From Flagellimonas lutaonensis (GTDB lineage Bacteria > Bacteroidota > Bacteroidia > Flavobacteriales > Flavobacteriaceae): a stretch of DNA of 64,000 nt. Below are positions 1 through 8,732 of the stretch, in pieces. The position numbers and the translations under genes were made by a program. The stretch's first letter is position 1, and every line of letters starts with the position of its first letter. The notes beneath the pieces were generated by a model. It was not told the DNA's origin and ran no database searches. It saw only the letters and a program-made list of their open reading frames with translations. The stretch is from assembly GCF_000963865.1 (NCBI RefSeq), contig NZ_CP011071.1, positions 124,001 to 188,000 on the forward strand, written 5' to 3'.

Positions 1-2112
1 ATTACCAAAGATGGAGGCAAAACTTGGCGCTTTATCGGCAACCTGCCAGTGGCCCAGTTTTACCACATTAGCACAGACAATGAATTTCCGTACAACGTGT
101 ACGGTGGCATGCAAGACAACGGATCGTGGCGTGGCCCAGCCTATGTTTGGCGGGCACAGGGAATCCGGAACAGCTATTGGCAAGAAATCGCCTTTGGCGA
201 TGGGTTCGATGTGGTGCCAGACCTAGACAACAGCCAGTTTGGCTATGCCATGAGCCAACAAGGTTTCGTTTCACGGTATGATTGGAAAACAGGGAACAAC
301 TATATCGTTAGGCCCACCCCACCAGATCCAGAGACCAAGCTTCGCTTTAACTGGAATGCGGGCATTGGCCAAGACCCCTTCGAAAATGGCACAGTCTATT
401 TTGGAAGCCAGTTCGTGCACAAATCAACGGACAAGGGCCAAACGTGGGAGGTCATCTCGCCCGACCTCACGACCAACGACCCTGAAAAGCAAAAACAGGA
501 CGAAAGTGGTGGCCTAACCATGGATGCCACAGGGGCCGAAAACCACTGTACCATTTTGGTCATAGAACCTTCACCCGTTGAAAAAGACATGCTTTGGGTA
601 GGCACCGATGACGGTCGAGTACACTATACCCAAAATGGTGGTGAAACATGGGTTGAGGTGTCGCAAAACATCAAGGGATTGCCCAAAGGCAGTTGGATTC
701 CCCAGATAAAGGCATCAAAAAACAATAAGGGCGAGGCCTTGCTGATCGCCAACGATTATCGCAGGTTCAATTACACTCCATACGCCTACCGTACCAAAGA
801 CTATGGCAAGACTTGGACGCGCATCGTCGATGAAAATGATGTGGAAAGTTACACGCTCTCGATTGTCGAGGATGCTGAAAATCCGAACCTGATGTTTTTG
901 GGCACCGATGACGGACTGTACGTCTCGTTCGATGCAGGCAACAAATGGCAAAAATGGACGGAAGGGTATCCAACGGTTTCCACAAAAGATTTGGTGATCC
1001 ATCCACGGGAACAAGATTTGGTCATTGGTACTTTTGGCCGTGCCGCCTGGGTGTTGGATGATATCCGTCCCCTTCGGGAAATAGCAAAAGATATGTCCGT
1101 CTTGAACAAAGAGGTGGCCCTTTTCGATACCCCGACCGCCTACCAAGCAGCCTACCAACAGGCCACCGGCAGCCGTTTTGGTGGTGATGCCCTATACAAT
1201 GGAGACAACCGCAAGCGGGGCGCCATGATCACTTATTACCTGAAAGAAGGTAAAAAAGACATGAAAAAAGCACCAAAAACGGAGAAACCAAAAGAGAAAG
1301 AAGAAGACGCGGAAACCTCAGACCAAGAAAAGAAAGAGTTGACGGGGGTTCAGAAAAAAGATTCCGTACAATTTGATTTTTACGATGGTGATAGGCTGAT
1401 ACGTACCTTGAAATATAAGACTCCTGAAAAGGCGGGCTTCCATAGAATTTATTGGGGTATGGATGAAAAGGGGCCGGATAGGCCTTCCCGTAAAATCAGC
1501 AAACAAAATAGGGAACGCGGGGGCATTGATGTCAAACCCGGCACTTATAACGTAGTTGTCAGTTTTGGCGAAATGAAAGACACTACCAGTGTTACCGTTA
1601 AACCCGACCCAAGACTGGATGTTTCCATGGCCGCTGTGAACGAGGTATACGAAACGGGCAAAAAACTTGAGGACCATATGCAGACGGCTGCCGATGCGGT
1701 CAAGCAACTGGTCGAAAGTAAAGATCTGGCCAAAAAATTCGAAAAAGAGATGAAAGATTTGGATAAGGACAAATTCAAGGACCAGATTAAGGCATCCAAA
1801 GAAATTGTAAAGCAAATCGACTCGGTCATTGCACTGTATCTGGGCAAGGAAGATAAGCGTCAGGGCATTACCCGAAATCCTGAAATCACCGTAATGCAGC
1901 GTTTGAACACAGCCCGTTTCTACGTGGGTACCCGAAAAAATGGCATTACAGAGACAGAGAGAAGACTTATCCGCTTTGCTGAGGCAGATTTGAAAGAGGC
2001 ACTGCAAAAGACCAACACCTTTTTCACCGACCAATGGAAAGCCTACCGAGAGTCGATTGAAAGTGTTGACCTATCACCATTCAAAGAAACCAAAACGTTT
2101 AGTTTGAATTAA
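1..2112 (+). CDS. BNR/sortilin-type beta-propeller protein, 5' end outside window
   Basis: The reading frame is open from base 1, so the start lies upstream. Repeated Asp-box motifs are visible (TKDGGKTW at the very start, then STDKGQTWE, TQNGGETW, TKDYGKTW, SFDAGNKW), the signature of BNR/sortilin-like beta-propellers. After the propeller comes a Lys/Glu-rich low-complexity linker around base 1250-1350, then a beta-sandwich-like segment and a helical C-terminus. Related proteins in Bacteroidota are exported and annotated as glycosyl hydrolases or WD40/YVTN/BNR proteins without proven activity. The stop overlaps the next start by one base (TAATG), suggesting translational coupling. Family assignment is firm; enzymatic activity is not shown. 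Confidence 0.85.
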   Translation: MTKDGGKTWRFIGNLPVAQFYHISTDNEFPYNVYGGMQDNGSWRGPAYVWRAQGIRNSYWQEIAFGDGFDVVPDLDNSQFGYAMSQQGFVSRYDWKTGNNYIVRPTPPDPETKLRFNWNAGIGQDPFENGTVYFGSQFVHKSTDKGQTWEVISPDLTTNDPEKQKQDESGGLTMDATGAENHCTILVIEPSPVEKDMLWVGTDDGRVHYTQNGGETWVEVSQNIKGLPKGSWIPQIKASKNNKGEALLIANDYRRFNYTPYAYRTKDYGKTWTRIVDENDVESYTLSIVEDAENPNLMFLGTDDGLYVSFDAGNKWQKWTEGYPTVSTKDLVIHPREQDLVIGTFGRAAWVLDDIRPLREIAKDMSVLNKEVALFDTPTAYQAAYQQATGSRFGGDALYNGDNRKRGAMITYYLKEGKKDMKKAPKTEKPKEKEEDAETSDQEKKELTGVQKKDSVQFDFYDGDRLIRTLKYKTPEKAGFHRIYWGMDEKGPDRPSRKISKQNRERGGIDVKPGTYNVVVSFGEMKDTTSVTVKPDPRLDVSMAAVNEVYETGKKLEDHMQTAADAVKQLVESKDLAKKFEKEMKDLDKDKFKDQIKASKEIVKQIDSVIALYLGKEDKRQGITRNPEITVMQRLNTARFYVGTRKNGITETERRLIRFAEADLKEALQKTNTFFTDQWKAYRESIESVDLSPFKETKTFSLN

Positions 2113-2843
2113 TGGGAAAGATTTTCATTCCAATTTTTCTGGCTTTGTTGAACGTTTCAATGGGCCAAGAATCCGCGCCCGAATACAGGGGCGAAGATAA
2201 AACCGGCATCTGGTATATGTATTTTGGTATGAACCGCGTAGCTGAAAGATGGAGCGTGCATACCGAAGCACAGTTCAGGTATTATGAGACCAGCGGCAAT
2301 TTTAACCAGACCCTTTTGAGAACGGGCGCCAATTACCATATCAATGACAATGCGATTGCCACTTTGGGCTATGCGTTCATTGACACCGACCCTTCCTTTT
2401 TGGAATCTCCTTTGGCAGACATGGCATTTTCAGGAAATGAAATTTTAGAAAACCGAATTTTTCAACAATTCATTCTGAAAAATAAGGTCTGGGAATTTTT
2501 ATTTGAACACCGGTATCGCCTCGAACAGCGGTTTCTAGAAAATCGTGGATTGGGCCTAGAAAAAGAGACCCAGCACCGGGCGCGCTATCGTTTACAAGTG
2601 ACGCTTCCCCTGACCGATACCTTCTTTCTAAATTTTTACGATGAACTCTTCATAAATCTGCAAGACAATTTGTTTGGCCAAAATCGTTTGTACGGAGCGG
2701 TTGGTGTACATATTACCGAAAATAGCAGTTTGCAGTTAGGCTGGCTTCGCAATCAATTTTCAAACGCGGTTTACGACAGATTTCAGATAGGGTTCTTCTA
2801 CAATCCCGACTTAAGGGGTATCTTTAAAAAGAAACCGGATTAA
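2112..2843 (+). CDS. DUF2490 domain protein (outer-membrane beta-barrel-like)
   Basis: 243 residues with a signal peptide ending near SMGQ. The body alternates aromatic and polar residues with many Tyr/Arg (for example TEAQFRYYET, FLNFYDELF) and a terminal strand-like segment (RFQIGFFYNPD), as in DUF2490 proteins, which are predicted outer-membrane barrels. No catalytic motif is visible. The start overlaps the stop of the upstream propeller gene by one base, so the two are probably cotranscribed. Function unknown. Confidence 0.8.
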   Translation: MGKIFIPIFLALLNVSMGQESAPEYRGEDKTGIWYMYFGMNRVAERWSVHTEAQFRYYETSGNFNQTLLRTGANYHINDNAIATLGYAFIDTDPSFLESPLADMAFSGNEILENRIFQQFILKNKVWEFLFEHRYRLEQRFLENRGLGLEKETQHRARYRLQVTLPLTDTFFLNFYDELFINLQDNLFGQNRLYGAVGVHITENSSLQLGWLRNQFSNAVYDRFQIGFFYNPDLRGIFKKKPD

Positions 2844-2935
2844 GTTATCAGTTTGAGCGCAGTAGAGAACTGGCCCCCACTTTGTAAAAAGGCCCCTCTT
2901 CTGCGCTAAAGGTGACATTCCAGCAAAATTTCGAA

Positions 2936-4159
2936 ATGAACACTACAAAAGTCACCTTCAAGAACACAGAGGGGCAACAGTTGGTCGGCAGATTGGAGTT
3001 GCCTGTTGACCGTTACCCACATAATTTCGCGCTCTTTGCCCATTGTTTCACCTGCAACAAAAACCTGATCGCGGTCAAGAACATAAGCCGTGCCCTTACC
3101 TCAAACGGATTTGGTGTGCTCCGCTTTGATTTTACCGGTTTGGGTGAGAGCGAGGGCGATTTTGCCGATACCAACTTTTCGGGCAACGTACAAGACCTTA
3201 TCGCAGCAGCAGATTTTCTAAAGGAAGAATACCAAGCCCCTACCCTACTTATCGGCCATTCACTGGGCGGTGCCGCCATCATTTTTGCGGCTGTTGAAAT
3301 CGAATCCGTTAAAGCCTTGGCCACCATTGGAGCACCCTCCAATCCCACACACGTCAAACATTTATTGAAGAGCGGTATTGAAGATATCAAAGAAACCGGA
3401 AAGGCCACCATAAACCTAAGCGGACGTGATTTTACGATCAAAAAGCAGTTTTTGGAGGATTTGGAAACCAAATCCCTGCCCGAAACTGTCAAGAACCTAC
3501 GAAAACCCTTATTGATCATGCACGCTCCGCAAGACACTACCGTGGGCATCAAAAATGCCGAAGAAATCTACCATGCCGCACACCACCCCAAAAGTTTTAT
3601 TTCGTTGGATGGTGCCGACCATTTGCTTTTCAAAAAGGAAGATTCCCTATACGTAGGAGGGGTAATTTCGGGATGGGCCAAGAGATATTTGGATGTTCAG
3701 GATATCATAGACCCTGATTTGAAAACAAAGTACCAAGTGGTTGCCCGATTGGGTGCCGATGAAGGTTTTACCACCCAAATGAAGGTTGGAAAACACCATA
3801 TGCTTGCCGATGAACCGGAAGACGTGGGCGGCAACAATTTTGGCCCAAACCCATATGAATTGGTGGCTGCAGGCCTGTCGGCCTGTACCGCGATGACCAT
3901 CCAAATGTATGCCAAACGAAAAGGCTGGCCGGTAGATACGGTCGAAGTGCACACATCGTATGGCAAAGATTATGCTAAAGACTGCGGTAATTGCGAAACC
4001 GACGGTGCCAAAATTGACACCTTTGAGCGTTTGATAACACTAACGGGGGAACTCGATGACAAACAACGGCAACGAATTAAGGAAATCGCCGATAAATGCC
4101 CTGTTCACAGAACACTTCATAGCGAAACCCAGGTAATTACACAGCTTTTGGTAGGATAA
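2936..4159 (+). CDS. Alpha/beta hydrolase fused to OsmC-family peroxiredoxin-like domain
   Basis: About 407 residues. The N-terminal half is an alpha/beta hydrolase with nucleophile elbow GHSLGG and a late acid/His pair (APQDTT, GADHLL). The C-terminal half is an OsmC/Ohr-type domain containing the segment PNPYELVAAGLSACTAMTI, with Cys at the OsmC redox position and a later CPVHRTL Cys. This bifunctional arrangement is known in Bacteroidota and proteobacteria. Hydroperoxide detoxification is likely for the OsmC half; the hydrolase substrate is unknown. An in-frame GTG at 2912 would add eight residues, but the ATG at 2936 (MNTTKVTF) is preferred because the hydrolase fold begins directly after it. 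No signal peptide, so cytoplasmic. Confidence 0.9.
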   Translation: MNTTKVTFKNTEGQQLVGRLELPVDRYPHNFALFAHCFTCNKNLIAVKNISRALTSNGFGVLRFDFTGLGESEGDFADTNFSGNVQDLIAAADFLKEEYQAPTLLIGHSLGGAAIIFAAVEIESVKALATIGAPSNPTHVKHLLKSGIEDIKETGKATINLSGRDFTIKKQFLEDLETKSLPETVKNLRKPLLIMHAPQDTTVGIKNAEEIYHAAHHPKSFISLDGADHLLFKKEDSLYVGGVISGWAKRYLDVQDIIDPDLKTKYQVVARLGADEGFTTQMKVGKHHMLADEPEDVGGNNFGPNPYELVAAGLSACTAMTIQMYAKRKGWPVDTVEVHTSYGKDYAKDCGNCETDGAKIDTFERLITLTGELDDKQRQRIKEIADKCPVHRTLHSETQVITQLLVG

Positions 4160-4180
4160 AGAGATATTCGTGGCCCAACC

Positions 4181-4468
4181 TCAACTGCCTGCAAAGGGGG
4201 ATCCAAAGATGCCCACGCCCAGTTCGGCCCAGACCAGCAAGAATACTAGTAAGACAACGATGCAAAGGGCCACCCGGTGCTGCTTTTTTACAACCCGCCT
4301 AAGGATAAGCTCTATTATGAAAATGGCCGCTGCCAAAAGTACTCCCATGACCAAAAAATCAGATGGGGACCAATCGACTTCATCGGTGAACTGCATCACC
4401 ACCAATGGCAATAGCAAAAGTGCCAAACCGGATAAGGTCAATGTGATCAATCTTTTGTTAGGTGCCAT
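4181..4468 (-). CDS. Small integral membrane protein
   Basis: 95 residues, convergent with the hydrolase-OsmC gene. Three hydrophobic stretches are visible: LITLTLSGLALLLLPLVVM, DFLVMGVLLAAAIFIIELIL and VALCIVVLLVFLLVWAELGV. The basic loop RRVVKKQHR between the second and third suggests an inside-positive orientation. Coding rather than shadow, because there is no competing frame on the other strand and the hydrophobic pattern is regular. No family name recognised; function unknown. Confidence 0.7.
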   Translation of the reverse strand: MAPNKRLITLTLSGLALLLLPLVVMQFTDEVDWSPSDFLVMGVLLAAAIFIIELILRRVVKKQHRVALCIVVLLVFLLVWAELGVGIFGSPFAGS

Positions 4469-4590
4469 AACATCAGGTTAAAAGTACTTTGAAATACAAA
4501 GTAAATAAAAAAATCCAAACCTACCCTATTTTCAATACAAAAGTTGTGTATTTTACCGATTGCAGGTGCTATTTTTTCAATTACAGCTCT

Positions 4591-5070
4591 ATGGAAAGTA
4601 AAGTTTTCGAAGTCACCATACAAGGTATGCACAGTATTGTTGTACCTGATAAGGTAGCCGAGCCCTTTATCAAGGGCGGACATAAGCGGGTAAAGGTGCG
4701 TGCCTCTTTTGAAGACAAGTCGCTCGAGCTACATGCCGCGCTGAACCGATACCGGGGCCAATACACCATTATGTTCAGCAAAAGCAACCAAAAAGAATTG
4801 GGCATTTTTCCCAATGACTATTTTCAGTTGCAACTCTTCGAAGACACTTCAAAATACGGGGTCGAGGTACCCGAAGAACTAGAGGCGGTGCTGCAGAGCG
4901 ATTACGACGCGTACCAGATATTTGAATCGTTCACCAAAGGAAAACAGCGCGGTATCATCTACGCCATAGCCCGTTATAAAAACCCACAGACCCGTATAGA
5001 CAAATCGTTAATGCTCTGCGAAAACCTAAAACGGGGTATCCGCGACAACAAAGAACTGTTAAAATCCTAA
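4591..5070 (+). CDS. YdeI/OmpD-associated family protein
   Basis: 159 residues. The N-terminal half (VPDKVAEPFIKGGHKRVKV, then LNRYRGQYTIMFSK and LGIFPNDYFQLQL) matches the DUF1905-like beta-barrel. The C-terminal half (VLQSDYDAYQIFESFTKGKQ, IARYKNPQTRIDKSLMLCE) matches the helical OmdA/YdeI domain. The open frame continues upstream to 4489, but those codons give an unrelated sequence and ATG 4591 starts the conserved part. Proteins of this family are cytoplasmic with no agreed function. Confidence 0.85.
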   Translation: MESKVFEVTIQGMHSIVVPDKVAEPFIKGGHKRVKVRASFEDKSLELHAALNRYRGQYTIMFSKSNQKELGIFPNDYFQLQLFEDTSKYGVEVPEELEAVLQSDYDAYQIFESFTKGKQRGIIYAIARYKNPQTRIDKSLMLCENLKRGIRDNKELLKS

Positions 5071-5141
5071 AAAAATTCCTACATATTTTAAAAGTGTTTT
5101 CGGTTTAATTTATATTTAGTTAATAAACCTTTTAAACACTT

Positions 5142-7976
5142 ATGAGAAAAAATTTTGTTACACTAACCGTTATGCTCCTTTTTATAGGAGTAGCATTTGG
5201 TCAGTTAGATGCTGGCCTTCCAGAGGGAAAACCTATTCTTGAAGAGGATATCCCCATTGATCCAAACGTCAAGATCGGCACACTAGAAAATGGTCTTACC
5301 TATTACATTCGCAACAATGGCAAGCCCGAAGACAAAGTTGAGCTTCGATTGGTCGTCAATGCCGGTTCCATTATGGAAACCGATCGGCAATTGGGACTGG
5401 CCCACTTTATGGAGCACATGAACTTCAATGGCACCAAGAACTTTAAAAAAAATGACCTGGTCGACTACCTGCAGAGTATTGGCGTCAAATTCGGGGCCGA
5501 CCTGAATGCCTATACCAGTTTTGACGAAACGGTCTATATCTTGCCCATACCAAGCGATGACCCTGAAAAACTCGAAAAGGGATTTCAAATAATTGAAGAT
5601 TGGGCGCACAACACCACCTTGTCAGAAGAGGCCATCGATGGCGAACGGGGGGTTGTGCTAGAAGAACTGCGCCTTCGATTGGGGGCAGAAGAACGGATGC
5701 AGCGGGTCACCCTACCCAAAATCATGTATGGGTCCAAATATGCTGAACGGCTTCCAATTGGCACCAAAGAAAATCTTGAAAACTTCAAGTACAGCGATGT
5801 GCGTGATTATTACAATACGTGGTATCGCCCCGACCTTATGGCGGTTATTGCCGTCGGCGACTTAGATGTCAAGACCATGGAAGAAAAAATAATAAGTCAT
5901 TTCTCCTCCATAGCGAAGCCAAAAAATCCTGCCAAACGTGAAGCATATCAATTGCCCAACCATGAAGAGACGTTGATTGCCATAGCTTCAGACAAAGAAG
6001 CCCCTTTCACCAGGGTACAGGTCATGTACAAAGATCGTTTCGAGGCCCCTAAAGTGACCACTGTCAATGATTTTAGGCAGCGACTGGTGCGTAACCTGTT
6101 TTCCACATTGATCAATAACCGTCTCGACGAGCTTCGCAACAGTGCGAATCCGCCTTTTGTGTTCGCCTTTTCATATTATGGTCGCACCTTCGCCCGAACA
6201 AAGAATGCCTACCAATCAATCGCCTCCACGAGTCCTGAAGGACAACTTCAAGGACTTCGGGCCATTTTAGAAGAAAATGAACGGGTCAAACGCTTTGGTT
6301 TTCAAGAAGGTGAATTTGAACGGGCCAAAAAAACCTTATTTGCCAGGCTAGAAAAAGAGTACAACGATCGAGACAAACTTGAGAGCAATCGACTTGTTGG
6401 GCCTTATATCAGACATTATCTTGAGCAAAGCCCCATACCGGGAATCGAATGGGAATACGAAATGACCAAACGTCTATTGCCCGAGATTGAGTTGAAAGAG
6501 GTCAGCGGCCTCATTAAAGAATTCTTGCATGACGATAACAGGGTAATCGTACTGACAGGACCCGAAAAAGAGGGGCTGAAACAACCTACAGAAGCTGAGG
6601 TCAAGGCATTGCTTAAAGAGGTAGAATCGGCCAACTTGCAACCATATGCCGATACGGCCACAAGAAACGAACTCATAGAAAAGCTGCCAGAGCCGGGCAC
6701 TATTGTCGAAACGGTCAAAAATGAAGATTTGGGCACTACCACGCTGGTCTTGGGCAATGGGGCCAAATTGACTTACAAAAAGACCGATTTCAAAAACGAT
6801 GAAATACTGTTCAAAGCTTTCAGCCATGGTGGCAGCAGTCTTTATTCCGATGAAGAGTTAAAAGCTACTGCCTTTGCCAACAGCGGACTTGCCGAAGCGG
6901 GCATTGGAGGACTTTCAAAAACCGATTTGAACAAATATTTAAGTGGTAAAATTGTGAGGGTGACCCCGAGGATAAGCCTTTTCAGCGAAGAGTTTCAAGG
7001 CTCTGCTGCACCTAAAGACCTCGAGACCCTTTTTCAAATGGTACACCTGTATTTCACCTCACTTAACAAAGATAAAGAGGCCTTCAACTCTTTTATAACT
7101 AATCAGAAAGGCTTTTTGGGCAACCTAATGGCAAATCCGCAATTCTATTTTCAAGATCGGTTGAACACTATCAAAAATGAGGGCAACCCGCGTTATACGG
7201 GCTTCCCCACTATCGAGAAATTGGATGCCGCCGATTACGACCTTGCCTACCAAAAGTATCAAGAGCGTTTTGCAGACGCCGGTGATTTTCATTACTACTT
7301 AGTGGGCAATATCGATGAAGAACAAGTGGCTGCGTATGCTAAGAAGTATTTGGCCTCGCTACCCGGACTTCAAAGCAATGAAACCTATGTTCCGACCAAA
7401 TTCAGAAGAAAGGATACATACCAAAAACACATTATCAAAAAGGGTACCGACCCAAAGAGCAACGTGCGCATTACCTGGGAAGAAGAAATTCCGTACGATG
7501 AAAAGACCGAAATGGCCATCAAGGCCCTTGGTGAAGTGTTGACCATTAAGCTGATTGAAAAACTTCGCGAGGAAGAAGGAGGCGTCTACGGTGTGGGCGC
7601 CCGTGGAAGTCTGAGCAAGATTTCATTTTCAAACCTTATGTTCAACATATCATTCCCTTGCGGTCCTGAAAACGTGGATAAATTGATCGCCGCCACCTTT
7701 GAAGAAATCGAAAAAATCAAAAAAGAAGGTGTGACCGATGAAGACATGGAAAAGGTGAAACAGACCTATTTGGTCAAAAGAAAAGAAGACCTAAAGACCA
7801 ATCGATTTTGGATTGACACGCTTCTAAGCATCGACCAAGAGGACAGAAACCATGAAAATATACTAAGTTACGAAGAGCGCGTCAAATCATTGACCTCAAA
7901 AGATTTACAAGAAGTGGCGCAAAAATATTTGGACGGCAATTATTTCTTGGGCATCCTAATGCCCGAAGACAACTAA
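5142..7976 (+). CDS. M16-family zinc metalloprotease (pitrilysin type), exported
   Basis: 944 residues with a signal peptide (LTVMLLFIGVAFGQ). The inverted zinc motif HxxEH is present as HFMEH at residues 88-92, and the third zinc ligand Glu lies near residue 168 in DGERGVV, the spacing expected for M16 peptidases. Two M16 halves follow, the second beginning near residue 540 and lacking the zinc motif. This is the periplasmic/outer-membrane-associated M16 architecture common in Bacteroidota, likely degrading peptides. It stands alone between unrelated genes. Confidence 0.93.
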   Translation: MRKNFVTLTVMLLFIGVAFGQLDAGLPEGKPILEEDIPIDPNVKIGTLENGLTYYIRNNGKPEDKVELRLVVNAGSIMETDRQLGLAHFMEHMNFNGTKNFKKNDLVDYLQSIGVKFGADLNAYTSFDETVYILPIPSDDPEKLEKGFQIIEDWAHNTTLSEEAIDGERGVVLEELRLRLGAEERMQRVTLPKIMYGSKYAERLPIGTKENLENFKYSDVRDYYNTWYRPDLMAVIAVGDLDVKTMEEKIISHFSSIAKPKNPAKREAYQLPNHEETLIAIASDKEAPFTRVQVMYKDRFEAPKVTTVNDFRQRLVRNLFSTLINNRLDELRNSANPPFVFAFSYYGRTFARTKNAYQSIASTSPEGQLQGLRAILEENERVKRFGFQEGEFERAKKTLFARLEKEYNDRDKLESNRLVGPYIRHYLEQSPIPGIEWEYEMTKRLLPEIELKEVSGLIKEFLHDDNRVIVLTGPEKEGLKQPTEAEVKALLKEVESANLQPYADTATRNELIEKLPEPGTIVETVKNEDLGTTTLVLGNGAKLTYKKTDFKNDEILFKAFSHGGSSLYSDEELKATAFANSGLAEAGIGGLSKTDLNKYLSGKIVRVTPRISLFSEEFQGSAAPKDLETLFQMVHLYFTSLNKDKEAFNSFITNQKGFLGNLMANPQFYFQDRLNTIKNEGNPRYTGFPTIEKLDAADYDLAYQKYQERFADAGDFHYYLVGNIDEEQVAAYAKKYLASLPGLQSNETYVPTKFRRKDTYQKHIIKKGTDPKSNVRITWEEEIPYDEKTEMAIKALGEVLTIKLIEKLREEEGGVYGVGARGSLSKISFSNLMFNISFPCGPENVDKLIAATFEEIEKIKKEGVTDEDMEKVKQTYLVKRKEDLKTNRFWIDTLLSIDQEDRNHENILSYEERVKSLTSKDLQEVAQKYLDGNYFLGILMPEDN

Positions 7977-8053
7977 AATCTGTCTCCAGTATTTGCAGGT
8001 TGACAAAGGTTTAAATTATGAGTATTTTTAACGGAACCTAAAAACCCCTTACA

Positions 8054-8641
8054 ATGAAAAGATTACTAGTATTGCCCTTAGGCCTACTACTGATAACCGC
8101 TTTTAGCTGCAAACAGGCAAAAAAGGAGGCCGATGAGGCCACCGAAGAAGTTGAAAAGACCGTTGAAAAGGTGGTCGAAGAAGTAACGGTAGAATCGTTG
8201 AAATTTGCCATGGAGCCCAAAAGCGACAGCGATGTCAAAGGTGAAGTAACCTTTACCGAAGAAGATGGTATGGTCACCATGGTGGCGACTTTCTCAGGAC
8301 TAACCCCCGGGGAACACGCCATACATATCCATGAGAAGGCCGACTGTTCTTCCCCAGATGGAACATCGACCGGTGGCCATTGGAATCCCACTTTTCAACC
8401 CCACGGAAAATGGGGTGCCGAAGAGGGCTACCACAAAGGCGACATAGGTAATTTTGAGGCAGATGCCGACGGCAATGGCAGCATCGAATTTTCAACTGAC
8501 CAATGGTGCATCGGCTGCGACGACGAGACCAAGAACATTGTCGGTAAGGCCGTAATCGTGCACCAAGGTGTCGATGACTTTACATCTCAGCCAAGTGGCG
8601 CGGCAGGGGCCCGTATCTCATGCACCGGAATCATTCAATAA
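8054..8641 (+). CDS. Cu/Zn superoxide dismutase family lipoprotein
   Basis: 195 residues. Lipobox LLLITAFSC places the acylated Cys at residue 19, followed by a charged helical spacer (EADEATEEVEKTVEKV), so the enzyme is probably membrane-tethered in the envelope. Copper and zinc ligand motifs are visible: HAIHIHEKADC, GGHWNP, a later HKGDIGN, and VIVHQGVDD. The C-terminal GARISCTGII contains the conserved active-site Arg and the second disulfide Cys. It dismutes superoxide outside the cytoplasm. Followed by a clear hairpin terminator. Confidence 0.93.
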   Translation: MKRLLVLPLGLLLITAFSCKQAKKEADEATEEVEKTVEKVVEEVTVESLKFAMEPKSDSDVKGEVTFTEEDGMVTMVATFSGLTPGEHAIHIHEKADCSSPDGTSTGGHWNPTFQPHGKWGAEEGYHKGDIGNFEADADGNGSIEFSTDQWCIGCDDETKNIVGKAVIVHQGVDDFTSQPSGAAGARISCTGIIQ

Positions 8642-8661
8642 AAGCACATCACACGTTTCAG

Positions 8662-8691
8662 AAGCCGCCTTTTTAGGCGGCTTTTATTTTT
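8662..8691 (+). terminator. Rho-independent terminator after the SOD gene
   Basis: AAGCCGCC (8662-8669) pairs perfectly with GGCGGCTT (8676-8683) around a six-base T-rich loop, followed by a run of T (TTATTTTT). It starts about 20 bases past the SOD stop codon. Confidence 0.85.
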
Positions 8692-8732
8692 ATGTATTAT
8701 TTTTAGGGTCTTGAGCTTACTAACCGACTAAA

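Noticed and set aside
1318-2034. 238-residue minus-strand frame inside the BNR protein gene
   Set aside because: Antisense to a well-supported coding frame, with no start context or family pattern.
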